A DNA stretch of 48,890 nt from Alphaproteobacteria bacterium (lineage in GTDB: Bacteria; Pseudomonadota; Alphaproteobacteria; Rhodospirillales; Rhodospirillaceae): assembly GCA_030835385.1 (NCBI GenBank), contig JAURPI010000040.1, forward strand, positions 142,735 to 191,624, read 5' to 3'. Made by a program: the position numbers and the translations under genes. Under the pieces are notes generated by a model. It was not told the origin of the DNA and searched no databases. It was given only the letters and a program-made list of their open reading frames with translations. Shown here piece by piece: positions 8,040-15,793 of this stretch (positions within the stretch are counted from its first letter, which is position 1; each line of letters opens with the position of its first letter).

Positions 8040-8785
8040 GAATCTAAGACCAATCCTGAAGATATATTGGTGTTCGTACCGGTCATGGACGCGGCATGGG
8101 CAGAACACAAAAACAAGACTGCACCAGCACATTCTTCTACTGATGCGTATCGCCCAAGAGGGAGGGCGTCTTTTAGCCCTTCGTGTTGATCCTCTGAGAG
8201 GCGGTCCAGCATCGGAGTATCGACAGGGCCAGGCGATACAAGGTGAACGCGAATGCCGTCCGGTGCCCACTCTTTCGCGCAATAGCGTGTCAGATTAACC
8301 AAAGCAGCTTTAGATGATGCGTAAGCTGCACCCGAAAGGTAACTGCCTCCGTTGTAGCCGTTAGATGAGCCACACAACACCGCTACGCCTCCAGGCTTCG
8401 TAACGTGTTTGTACGCATGCTTTAGCAACAGGAATGAAGACGTCAGGTTGGTGTTGACGACTGTATTCCAATCTTCCAATGGCATTTCATCAAGGCGCCC
8501 TTTGCCGACCATACCTGCCATGTGAATGACATAGTCCAGGCGCCCAAACTGATCGACACAACTTTTAACCGCTGACGCCACCTCGTCTTCGTCTGTCACC
8601 TCAAGGGTAAGAGGAAGTACGCGATCATCATCAAAGGGCACAGCTCTTCTGCCGGTCGCAGCAACCTGCGCACCGGCGTCGAGCATCATGCGAACGACAG
8701 CCTGGCCTATACCTCCAGTCGCGCCGGTAACAAACGCGACGCGACCGGAGGCATTAAGCAAGGCAGGAGAAGGTGAGTCGCTCAC
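8036..8785 (-). CDS. SDR-family oxidoreductase
   Basis: A 249-residue classical SDR. The cofactor motif is TGATGGIGQA near residue 20, the beta4 motif MAGM replaces the usual NNAG, the active-site Ser is in CGSSNGYNGG, and the Tyr/Lys pair is in YASSK, followed by SPGPVDTPM. It probably oxidises a secondary alcohol or reduces a carbonyl with NAD(P). The start overlaps the upstream diiron-protein gene stop by 4 bp (ATGA), and its stop overlaps the GntR start, so it sits inside a tightly coupled operon. The substrate should be an intermediate of the UbiD-linked pathway. It is not closely similar to the exported SDRs at 15-21 kb. Confidence 0.87.
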   Translation of the reverse strand: MSDSPSPALLNASGRVAFVTGATGGIGQAVVRMMLDAGAQVAATGRRAVPFDDDRVLPLTLEVTDEDEVASAVKSCVDQFGRLDYVIHMAGMVGKGRLDEMPLEDWNTVVNTNLTSSFLLLKHAYKHVTKPGGVAVLCGSSNGYNGGSYLSGAAYASSKAALVNLTRYCAKEWAPDGIRVHLVSPGPVDTPMLDRLSEDQHEGLKDALPLGRYASVEECAGAVLFLCSAHAASMTGTNTNISSGLVLDS

Positions 8786-9507
8786 TCGGCAGCCTGAGCG
8801 ATGCCTTGAACAAAGGCTTCATTAATGCCGTCGAGCATGCGCCAGCGCATTTCCGTTGATGCACGAACAGCGGAAATAGCCTTTTGTTGCAGTTCTGGTG
8901 TGGTTGAGTATTGCGTGGTGATTTCCAAGCCAACATGTGCGTGCTCGGTATCTCCTTCGATGTGCACATGGAAAAACTCCATGTCATCATCGGACAAGCC
9001 CATTTTACGCATGGCGTCTACGTACTTGGGGTACAGCGTTGGCAACTGTCCTTCGAGCGCAACCATAATTCCGGCGGCTCCTTCGGCAAGGTGACGGACA
9101 TTGACCAGTTCCCAAATCCATGAGCGCATGGCGCGGGTCGAAGCCAAGACTTTGCCGTTGTGCTCGGCGTTGGTGAAGTCTTCTTCTTTCATGCCGCATG
9201 CGATACCAAACTTGACCAACAAGTTTGGGTGGCGCTTTTCAGGTGTGTCAGGCATTTCTTCGCCCAGCAGATTTTCAAGCATATGCTGACGGGCTTCGAG
9301 ATCGTCTAAACGGCAGAAGAACTGCGCAAACTGCTGAGGAATCGAATCGATGTAATAGAAATGCTGCACGGCCCATTCGCCGATTTGCTTAAGGCTGAGT
9401 TCTTCATTCGCCCAGGCAACGCTGAATGGATGGCCGCCTGAGTGGACTGTCGTACGCGCATCTTCAAGCGCTTTGTAAAAGTCTGGCTGGTTCATGAATG
9501 TAGACAT
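8782..9507 (-). CDS. Haem-oxygenase-like diiron protein (PqqC/TenA-like superfamily)
   Basis: A 241-residue all-helical protein. The N-terminal segment GGHPFSVAWANEELSLKQIG resembles PqqC/TenA-fold proteins, followed by QHFYYIDSIPQQFAQFF. Candidate metal ligands are spread over several helices as in haem-oxygenase-like diiron oxidases: His49, Glu83 or Glu84, His93, Glu152 (ALEGQLP), His182, Asp186 and His189 (HVHIEGDTEHAHVG). Known members cleave C-C bonds, decarboxylate, or carry out oxygen-dependent ring chemistry, so this one could be the oxygen-using step of the pathway (inference). It sits between the aldehyde dehydrogenase and SDR genes, sharing 4 bp with the latter. The ATG has AGGAGA about 8 nt upstream. 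The ligand assignment is by eye. Confidence 0.75.
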   Translation of the reverse strand: MSTFMNQPDFYKALEDARTTVHSGGHPFSVAWANEELSLKQIGEWAVQHFYYIDSIPQQFAQFFCRLDDLEARQHMLENLLGEEMPDTPEKRHPNLLVKFGIACGMKEEDFTNAEHNGKVLASTRAMRSWIWELVNVRHLAEGAAGIMVALEGQLPTLYPKYVDAMRKMGLSDDDMEFFHVHIEGDTEHAHVGLEITTQYSTTPELQQKAISAVRASTEMRWRMLDGINEAFVQGIAQAAE

Positions 9508-9555
9508 GGTCTTCTCCTAGTGGTCTTCAATGCTTGAGAGAGGGATCTTAGAAAG

Positions 9556-11076
9556 TCAGTCGCTGGCGCCCCATTTGGCCAACGGGAACGTGCTCATTGG
9601 TATGGTCGTTGTTTTTTCTTCTGTAAAAAATTGCAGGCAGTCTTTCGCGCTATCTCGTCCAATGCCTGATTTCTTGTAGCCGCCAAACGGAGCGCGCAGT
9701 TCACGTGTCATGGGTGTGTTGACCCAAATTGTACCCGCGCGCATTTCCTGGGAGGCTTTCATGACGGTAGGCAAGTGGTCTGACCAGATGTACCCCACCA
9801 GGCCAAACTCGGATGCATTGGCAATAGCCAAGGCTTCATCAATATCATCGTATGTAAGGAACGTTGCGAACGGTCCGAAGATTTCTTCTTGGCAAACTTG
9901 AGCGTCGTTTGACTTTGCCATAACAGCAGTCGGCTCAAGGTAAAGGCCAGTTTCGTGACGACTGTCGCGTGAGCCGCCGGTTAGAAGTTCGCCGCCGTCA
10001 TTCTTTGCAATATCAACGAAACTTAGTACGCGATCCATGTGAGCACGGTAGCAGACCGGTCCAATTTCAGTCGCGGCATCCATCGGGTCGCCAACTTTAA
10101 TATTTTTCGAACGCGCAACAAACTTTTCGATGAATTCATCGGCGATTGAACGTTCGACAAGAATGCGAGATCCGGCGAGACACTGTTGGCCGTTGTTAGA
10201 GTAAATGCCGAGAATGGCGCCATTGAGTGCACGGTCCATGTCCGCTGTTGCGGTAATGATGTTCGCTGATTTGCCACCGAGTTCGAGACCTACTGGTTTG
10301 AGACCTTCGCCGGCACGGGCCGCAATCATTGCGCCCGTTTTTGTGCCACCGGTGAATGAAACCACGTCAACTTCAGGGTGAGAGACAAGAGCATCGCCGG
10401 TCACGTGTCCCCGACCATTGACCAGGTTGACGACCCCTTTTGGTATGTCTGTTTCGTGGATCAACTCAACGACACGACGAAGTGATAATGGTGTGAATTC
10501 GCTAGGTTTCAAAACGCATGTGTTGCCAAAGGCGATGCACGAGGCAATTTTCATTGAGCACAAGGCTAGGGGCGCGTTCCAAGGGCCGATAAGCGCCCCA
10601 ACACCAATAGGCTCTCTCGTCACGACTGAGAGATAGGGCTGCGTTTGGGTGTACGCTTCACCCGAAGCCTGGCTCGCAACTTCAGCGAAGAACTCGAAAT
10701 TCCATCCGGCGCGTTTTACGTGAAACCCTTTGACGTAGTTTAAGGTCAGACCAGCATTGAGGCTTTCTAGATAGGCCAATTCATCGGCATTAGCTGCGAT
10801 CACATCTCTGATCTTCAGCATGATGGCTTTACGCTCGTCGACGGACATGTGCCGCCAAGGGCCATTCTCAAATGCTTCCCGGGCGTTACGGACGGCTTGA
10901 TCGACCTCGTCGACTGATGCTTCGCGCAACAGGGATATCTGGCCTTCAGTGATCGGGCTAATCACTGCTATGTCTTCACCAGACCCTGAGGGGCTGACAG
11001 AATTTCCATCAATAAAACTGGTGACGTGCTGATTGACGCTGAACTTCTTCATCATGTCTTGCGTGACTGCGTTCAT
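9556..11076 (-). CDS. NAD(P)-dependent aldehyde dehydrogenase
   Basis: A 506-residue member of the aldehyde dehydrogenase superfamily, full length. Visible catalytic elements are Asn167 in GPWNAPL, Glu265 in GLELGGKSAN and the nucleophile Cys299 in NNGQQCLAGS, plus the C-terminal PFGGYKKSGIGRD and FTEEKTTTI. It oxidises an aldehyde to the acid, and overall resembles betaine- or hydroxymuconic-semialdehyde-type enzymes. The operon context (UbiD, two SDRs, diiron protein) suggests it handles an aldehyde intermediate of an aromatic or unsaturated-acid pathway (inference). It is spaced about 50 bp from genes on either side in the same orientation. Confidence 0.93.
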   Translation of the reverse strand: MNAVTQDMMKKFSVNQHVTSFIDGNSVSPSGSGEDIAVISPITEGQISLLREASVDEVDQAVRNAREAFENGPWRHMSVDERKAIMLKIRDVIAANADELAYLESLNAGLTLNYVKGFHVKRAGWNFEFFAEVASQASGEAYTQTQPYLSVVTREPIGVGALIGPWNAPLALCSMKIASCIAFGNTCVLKPSEFTPLSLRRVVELIHETDIPKGVVNLVNGRGHVTGDALVSHPEVDVVSFTGGTKTGAMIAARAGEGLKPVGLELGGKSANIITATADMDRALNGAILGIYSNNGQQCLAGSRILVERSIADEFIEKFVARSKNIKVGDPMDAATEIGPVCYRAHMDRVLSFVDIAKNDGGELLTGGSRDSRHETGLYLEPTAVMAKSNDAQVCQEEIFGPFATFLTYDDIDEALAIANASEFGLVGYIWSDHLPTVMKASQEMRAGTIWVNTPMTRELRAPFGGYKKSGIGRDSAKDCLQFFTEEKTTTIPMSTFPLAKWGASD

Positions 11077-11131
11077 CGTGCGCTCCCTGAATTCGTGTGT
11101 TGAGGATGTGCGTATTTCATTGTTTCAACTG

Positions 11132-11935
11132 TCATGGCATGAAACCACCGCCATTAATGTGAATGACCTGCCCTGTGATGAACCGTGCTGCATGGCCACT
11201 GAGAAAAAGAATGGGGGCCACAACATCATCGGCAACGGCGAGACGTTTCAGAGGTGTTGCATCAGCGTAGCGCACAGGATCGATATGAGTTGGGTTGCTG
11301 TCGTCTTCTCCGGTTCGGCTGGTGCCACCCCTTAGGAATGCGGTATCTACCGCGCCTGGGGCGATCACATTTACGCGAATATCCGGTGCGTTTTCATTAG
11401 CCAGTGACTTCGACAAAGCAATAACTCCGGCTTTGGCGGCACCATATGGCGATGTTCCAGGCAGACCTTTGTATGCAAGGCCAGACGCTGTATTGATGAT
11501 CGCTCCGTTACCTGATTTTTTTAGCAGTGGTAATGCGGCGCGGGCGCACAAAAATGCTGAGCGAAGATTACCGTCGGTGATCTCATCCCATGTCTCAGTG
11601 GTCATCTCTGCAACAGGTTCAAATTCGTTGGTGAACCCGCAAAGATTTACCATGGCATCAAGGTTGCCCCAGGATTGATCAATCACATCAAAGGCCGCTG
11701 CCACTGACTCTTCGTCTGTCGCATCAACAGCATGCTGCAGGCACGTGTTTGGCGGTGCATGCCGCTGGAGGGACGAGGTCAAGTCCAGCACAGCAACTTT
11801 CAATCCAATTTCAACGCTGGCGTTGACGAGCGCGCGTCCGATGCCACCACATCCACCCACGATTGCTATGCGTGCGCCTTTAGGCGGTCCAAGACGCGTA
11901 AAATCAAGGTCTGTTATAGCGGTGGCATCCATCAT
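11132..11935 (-). CDS. SDR-family oxidoreductase
   Basis: A 267-residue SDR with a short N-terminal extension before the Rossmann strand. The cofactor motif is VGGCGGIGRA, the active-site Ser is in NTASGLAYKG, the Tyr/Lys pair in YGAAK, and the C-terminal segment GQVIHINGGGFMP is typical of FabG-like members. It follows the zinc-ribbon gene by one base, so translation is probably coupled. A Met pair at 11935/11932 offers two adjacent starts. It is presumably a dehydrogenase of the same catabolic route as the second SDR of the operon; the two differ clearly, so they probably act on different steps. Confidence 0.87.
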   Translation of the reverse strand: MMDATAITDLDFTRLGPPKGARIAIVGGCGGIGRALVNASVEIGLKVAVLDLTSSLQRHAPPNTCLQHAVDATDEESVAAAFDVIDQSWGNLDAMVNLCGFTNEFEPVAEMTTETWDEITDGNLRSAFLCARAALPLLKKSGNGAIINTASGLAYKGLPGTSPYGAAKAGVIALSKSLANENAPDIRVNVIAPGAVDTAFLRGGTSRTGEDDSNPTHIDPVRYADATPLKRLAVADDVVAPILFLSGHAARFITGQVIHINGGGFMP

Positions 11936-11936
11936 C

Positions 11937-12152
11937 TTAACCTGACGTTACCAGTCGTTTTGCCGCGTCTTGCGTGAATTCATGATGACAACCGGGGCAA
12001 TGCATTTTGACATCGGGTCTATCCAAAAGACCGGGACCAACATGAAACCAATCGTCGCAATTCGGACACTGGGTCCACGACGTATTGCCTGTTTTTTCCC
12101 ATGACGCGCCGAGCCGAACGTTCTCGCGATTGTTTTGAGATGACTCAGTCAT
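11937..12152 (-). CDS. Small zinc-ribbon protein coupled to UbiD
   Basis: A 71-residue protein with two paired-cysteine knuckles, CPNC and CPGC, about 22 residues apart, around a WFHVGPGLLDRP segment; four Cys fit one structural zinc. The ATG at 12152 overlaps the UbiD stop as ATGA, favouring this start over a Met four codons upstream. Hydroxyarylic-acid decarboxylases of the UbiD family sometimes come with a small extra subunit (the D subunit of VdcBCD/BsdBCD systems). This protein does not look like those, but the position invites the same idea: an accessory or electron-transfer subunit for the decarboxylase (inference). I do not recognise the family. Confidence 0.7.
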   Translation of the reverse strand: MTESSQNNRENVRLGASWEKTGNTSWTQCPNCDDWFHVGPGLLDRPDVKMHCPGCHHEFTQDAAKRLVTSG

Positions 12153-13561
12153 AGCGTTGGCCAATCCGACATATCGGTTCCCGCAAGAAGTTTCGCCGCG
12201 CGCTCCATCGCTTCATTTGGCACTTTTGAGCGAGGTGGAACTGGAGGCGGTGCACCAGGTCTCCCAGGCAAAGGTAGACTGGCATCAATGCCCATCTTGG
12301 AAAGGGTCTTCGAACCCGCCGGTGTCGACGGATCGAGCAACGATCCTGAAAGACCATCGACTGTGAAACTGTCACGGCTCCACTGCACGCGAGTTGCTAA
12401 GGCAAACATCAATTCAGAATCGTCGAAAAGGTCGATGTCATGATCAACAGCGATGGCCATTTTCAATCGCCTGTAGGAGAGGGCTGCCATCAGCGCGTCG
12501 CGCACTTCTCCAGGTCCTGGGTTCTCGACCTGAATATAACCGTGGAAACGTCGCCCCTGGGCCGGAACGTGGACGTTGGTTACGCTTGGGGCGACCTGTT
12601 TGCAAAGGCCATAAACCTTGCCTTCCATCGCCATGTTGTCAGGGACCAACATGTCCGTCAGACCGGACCCGTAGTCATGATAAAGCGCGCCTTTGCGCAT
12701 GGTGATGCACGAAACATCTACTACCGGCGCAGCCACTTGAGGTCCCGAATACCCCGTGTACTCACCGAAGGGACCGTCTGCTTCTAACACATCGCGCGGA
12801 GCATACCCTTCAATAACAATTTCAGCGTCGGCCGGGACCATAATGGCATCACCAAACGTGCGACTTGGGGTCACGCGCAACGGTTCACCCAGCAGCCCCC
12901 CGCAGGCGCCCCAGTGGCTTTCTGGATAATTCAGCTTGGCTTGGGTGCCCATAAGCACGGCTGGGTGATGACCAATCCAAAACACCACAGGGCAGTCTTC
13001 GCCCTTGGCCCAAAACTGTCTCATGTTGCGATTGTTGTGGGACGCCGGATACGGAAAATACGACATGCGTTTTTCTGACTTTATCCAGCAGCGTTGTATC
13101 GCTGTATTGTCAGTCTGCGTTTCTGGATCATAGGTGGTCGCGTGCGCGGCGGTCAGATAGGGACCTGGATCTGTGACATGCTGGGTTAAGGCGGGTAAGC
13201 GTGTGAGATCAACATCATCGCCCTCAATGACGATCTCCTGAACCGGTGACGTATTTCCATCGATAATCTCAGGGGCAATATGGCTGCCCGTGCGTTGTGC
13301 ATATATCGGGGCAGCAGTTTGATGATCATTGATGCCCAGGGATCTCGCAACGATGGCTCTGCTGGCGGTCAGATTTGTGACCACAGGAATATCGCTGGTC
13401 CCGCCGTCAGCCATTGTTGGTTTGTCTACGACGAGGATAGGGCGACGACCCGTCTTCTCGAGGGCATATTGAAGAGCTGTGATCTCATGGGTGAGTGATA
13501 GAGAATCGTCTGGTCTAAAGACCGAAGCCTTCTCTGATTCCAAGAATGTTCTCAAATCCAA
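12149..13561 (-). CDS. UbiD-family (prenyl-FMN dependent) decarboxylase
   Basis: About 470 residues, full length for the family. UbiD enzymes use prenylated FMN to (de)carboxylate aromatic or alpha,beta-unsaturated acids. Seen here: N-terminal DLRTFLE, the QRCWIKSEKRM segment carrying a conserved Arg, and the GPFGEYTGYSGP motif with the catalytic Glu. NESHWG-like YPESHWGACGGL and AVDHDIDLFDD follow the family pattern. No ATG precedes the conserved start. The TTG at 13561 with AAGGGGG about 11 nt upstream is chosen; a TTG at 13618 would lie upstream of the putative operator. It heads the leftward operon and is divergent from its likely cofactor supplier at 13788. The substrate is unknown. Confidence 0.85.
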   Translation of the reverse strand: MDLRTFLESEKASVFRPDDSLSLTHEITALQYALEKTGRRPILVVDKPTMADGGTSDIPVVTNLTASRAIVARSLGINDHQTAAPIYAQRTGSHIAPEIIDGNTSPVQEIVIEGDDVDLTRLPALTQHVTDPGPYLTAAHATTYDPETQTDNTAIQRCWIKSEKRMSYFPYPASHNNRNMRQFWAKGEDCPVVFWIGHHPAVLMGTQAKLNYPESHWGACGGLLGEPLRVTPSRTFGDAIMVPADAEIVIEGYAPRDVLEADGPFGEYTGYSGPQVAAPVVDVSCITMRKGALYHDYGSGLTDMLVPDNMAMEGKVYGLCKQVAPSVTNVHVPAQGRRFHGYIQVENPGPGEVRDALMAALSYRRLKMAIAVDHDIDLFDDSELMFALATRVQWSRDSFTVDGLSGSLLDPSTPAGSKTLSKMGIDASLPLPGRPGAPPPVPPRSKVPNEAMERAAKLLAGTDMSDWPTL

Positions 13562-13592
13562 AATGACGCCCGCCCCCTTGTGTTGCCAAAAG

Positions 13593-13614
13593 GTATAAAA
13601 GTATGACTTTATAC
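13593..13614. promoter_or_regulatory. 22-bp dyad, candidate GntR operator
   Basis: The sequence GTATAAAAGT-ATG-ACTTTATAC is a nearly perfect inverted repeat: arms GTATAAA(A)GT and ACTTTATAC differ by a single extra A. It lies just upstream of the UbiD start and within the divergent UbiD/UbiX intergenic region. Half-sites beginning GT and ending AC, with this overall length, suit GntR/HutC-type dimers. The operon encodes one such regulator (7269-8039). The assignment is inference; the dyad itself is directly visible. Confidence 0.55.
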
Positions 13615-13730
13615 TCAAGAGGATTCTTTTGGCGCCTTTAACAATAGCAAATACAATGGCTTAGCGGTTCGCAGCGGACATGTTTACCCTGCGTCTGTGC
13701 GGGGTTCAGAAATCCTTTACGGACTATGGT

Positions 13731-13778
13731 TTAGGGTCCAGCCCACAAGAAAGGTTAGGGTCCAGCCCACAAGATAGG
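13731..13778. repeat. Two tandem 24-bp repeats upstream of the UbiX-like gene
   Basis: Units 13731-13754 and 13755-13778 match at 23 of 24 positions; each begins TTAGGGTCCAGCCCAC. The second unit ends in TAGG, 9 nt before the ATG at 13788, so the duplication copies the region around the ribosome binding site. It may be a recent slippage duplication or a repeated protein/RNA binding site. Confidence 0.85.
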
Positions 13779-13787
13779 AATGTAGGA

Positions 13788-14414
13788 ATGACACAGAAGA
13801 ACCGGCTTATTGTCGGCATCAGCGGCGCTTCCGGAATCATCTATGGAATACGTCTTCTGGATGTCTTGAGGGAAACGCCGTTTGAGACCCATTTGGTGAT
13901 GTCTCAATCGGCGGAAGTAACCCTGGCGCACGAGTCTAAGCTCAAGGTCGCAGACGTGAAATCCCGTGCCGATGTGGTCTATACAAATGGAGATATCGGC
14001 GCCGCAATTTCGTCTGGGTCCTTTGCCACCGCTGGCATGGTCATAGCGCCCTGTTCAATTCGATCAGCATCGGAAATCGCGACCGGTGTGACGTCGACAC
14101 TCCTGACGCGAGCTGCTGATGTTGTACTTAAAGAGAGACGTCGCCTTGTTCTCATGGTTCGTGAAAGCCCGCTGCATACGGGGCACCTCCGCACGCTAAC
14201 CCATCTATCTGAAATCGGAGCTGTAATTTCTCCTCCCGTACCGGCTTTTTACTCAAATCCTGATTCCGTTGACGATATCGTGAAACACACCGTTGGCCGA
14301 GTGCTCGATATGTTCGACATTGATGCCGGGCTCGTAAGGCGATGGGGAGAGCTGGGCGGCTCTGGTAAAACAGCGAAGCGAGCCACGACTAAACAGGAAT
14401 TCAAAACAAAATGA
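13788..14414 (+). CDS. UbiX-like flavin prenyltransferase
   Basis: A 208-residue flavoprotein of the UbiX/Pad1 family, which prenylates FMN with dimethylallyl phosphate to make the cofactor used by UbiD enzymes. Seen: VGISGASGIIYGIRLLDVL (FMN-binding loop) at the N-terminus, MSQSAEVTL, APCSIRSASEIATG and the family motif RRRLVLMVRESPLHTGHL near residue 120, followed by SPPVPAFYSNP. The ATG at 13788 follows AGGA in the second tandem repeat; the open frame extends upstream but without family similarity. It is divergent from the UbiD gene and overlaps the next gene by 4 bp (ATGA). A C-terminal basic tail (KTAKRATTKQEFKTK) exceeds the family core. It probably serves the neighbouring UbiD and may also serve ubiquinone synthesis. 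Confidence 0.9.
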   Translation: MTQKNRLIVGISGASGIIYGIRLLDVLRETPFETHLVMSQSAEVTLAHESKLKVADVKSRADVVYTNGDIGAAISSGSFATAGMVIAPCSIRSASEIATGVTSTLLTRAADVVLKERRRLVLMVRESPLHTGHLRTLTHLSEIGAVISPPVPAFYSNPDSVDDIVKHTVGRVLDMFDIDAGLVRRWGELGGSGKTAKRATTKQEFKTK

Positions 14415-14971
14415 ATGAGTCTGCGGGTAACGAAATCGCTAAAGGCAACCCGTTCTGGGAATTTGCGACCTGGGCCTATAGTCAGCCCGGCGTCGATAAA
14501 GCCATGTTGTCGCTGCAGAATCGCATGGGCGTTGATATCAACATGGTTTTGTTTTGTGTGTGGCTGGCCTACCGGGGGTCTAACGGCAACGACCTCGCGC
14601 AGCATTTGGCAAGTGCCTTGAAGATGTCCCGCGAGTGGCAACGTGATCTGGTAGAGCCGGTGCGAACGTGCCGCGAAAACCTCAAGGTTATTGTTGAAGG
14701 CCCTGACCTAATTGGCCGCAATCGCGAAGCGGCAACAGCACTTCGAGAAAGACTTAAAGCTAATGAGCTGGATCTAGAAGCGCTTCAAATCCTCGGTTTA
14801 TATGGTTTGGTCAGCACGGGGGATCACGACGAGGGTGCGCCAGTTGATATCGCAACTCAGAAAGAAGACGCGCAGAATAATCTGAACGTCTATTTTGCGG
14901 CTACAGGTGTGACTCTTGACCACCTTGCTCAAAGCCACGTCCTGCGCCTTTTAAACGGTGTCTTTCAGTAG
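14411..14971 (+). CDS. TIGR02444-family protein
   Basis: A 186-residue soluble, mostly helical protein. The N-terminal segment NPFWEFATWAYSQPGVDKAM, then LLxLQNRMGVDINMVLFCVW and the REWQRDLVEPVR stretch, match a conserved proteobacterial family known as TIGR02444 (DUF2390), which has no established function. It is translationally coupled to the UbiX-like gene (ATGA overlap), so the two are probably made together. Whether it has a role in flavin prenylation is not known. A C-terminal part after residue 140 is less like the family core. It converges on the first exported SDR gene. Confidence 0.8.
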   Translation: MNESAGNEIAKGNPFWEFATWAYSQPGVDKAMLSLQNRMGVDINMVLFCVWLAYRGSNGNDLAQHLASALKMSREWQRDLVEPVRTCRENLKVIVEGPDLIGRNREAATALRERLKANELDLEALQILGLYGLVSTGDHDEGAPVDIATQKEDAQNNLNVYFAATGVTLDHLAQSHVLRLLNGVFQ

Positions 14972-14992
14972 GCGCGCCACGCAGCAAATTCG

Positions 14993-15772
14993 TTACCAAG
15001 GAATTTCTTCTCCGTCCCATTCGAATGATGGCGTGGACCCATCGCGCGGGTAGTTCTCAATTTGTCTAATCATGCCGGCAACACGTTCCTTCGGGTCACC
15101 CAGCGGCATCCGGCCTCGGACCTCGGCCATAAAGTCCGTATCGGTTGCGCCCGGAGCGACAAGTCCGATTAGAATAGCGTTCTCAGTGACTTTCGGATGT
15201 TGGGCGAGGTTGCGCATCACCATATTCACCGCAGACTTGGATGCACGATAGTAAAATAGCCCTGGGCGATTCACAGACCCAATCGACCCTTGGCTCGACG
15301 TCACGGTGAAGATCATTTTGCTTTCACTGGCCGCGACGTGATCTAGAAACGCCTCTGAAATCTTCAGAGGTCCGGCGACATTGATATCCATAACGCCTTG
15401 AAAGGTTGAATAGTCCAGCTTACCGAATTGCTGTATCGCTGAGCCTCCGCCCGAAATACCAGCGTTGTGGACAATGAGGTCAATCGGAACGCCTTCTAGG
15501 TTCTTAGCTAACGCGTCTATGCCGGTATGGTCTTTGACGTCCAGTGTTTCTATGCGAACCAGGTCAGGATATTGGGCTTTTAATGACGCCAAACTCTCTG
15601 GAATATTTGTGCGCCTGTGTGTGGCAAATACCATCCAGCCTTTGTCTGCATATTGACGGGCAAATTCAAGACCGATCCCACGGTTAGCACCGGTCACCAT
15701 AACGGTGGCGGCTTCCGCCATTGAACCAATAACTAAGAAGATAAGGCCTGCGTAGCCGATCAATCGATTCAT
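14993..15772 (-). CDS. Exported SDR, array member 1
   Basis: A 259-residue SDR with a Sec-type signal peptide: MNR, a hydrophobic core (LIGYAGLIFLVIG) and an AEA|A cleavage site immediately before the first Rossmann strand (TVMVTGANRGIG). The cofactor glycines, HNAG and the active-site YRASK are intact, and the protein ends with EEIPW, the C-terminal Trp signature shared by the array. The ATG at 15772 has AAGGAT 9 nt upstream. The nearest characterised relatives I can name are C-factor/CsgA-type and sniffer-type SDRs. Substrate and periplasmic cofactor source are unknown. It is the last gene of the leftward array. Confidence 0.85.
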   Translation of the reverse strand: MNRLIGYAGLIFLVIGSMAEAATVMVTGANRGIGLEFARQYADKGWMVFATHRRTNIPESLASLKAQYPDLVRIETLDVKDHTGIDALAKNLEGVPIDLIVHNAGISGGGSAIQQFGKLDYSTFQGVMDINVAGPLKISEAFLDHVAASESKMIFTVTSSQGSIGSVNRPGLFYYRASKSAVNMVMRNLAQHPKVTENAILIGLVAPGATDTDFMAEVRGRMPLGDPKERVAGMIRQIENYPRDGSTPSFEWDGEEIPW

Positions 15773-15793
15773 GGCTTTGATCCTTAATTGCAA

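Noticed and set aside
7269-8282. Longer start for the GntR regulator (8282)
   Set aside because: The extra 81 codons lie over the SDR gene in another frame and have no coding character; the GTGA overlap at 8039 explains the start.
12394-12787. Two plus-strand frames over the UbiD gene
   Set aside because: Antisense shadows of a conserved gene.
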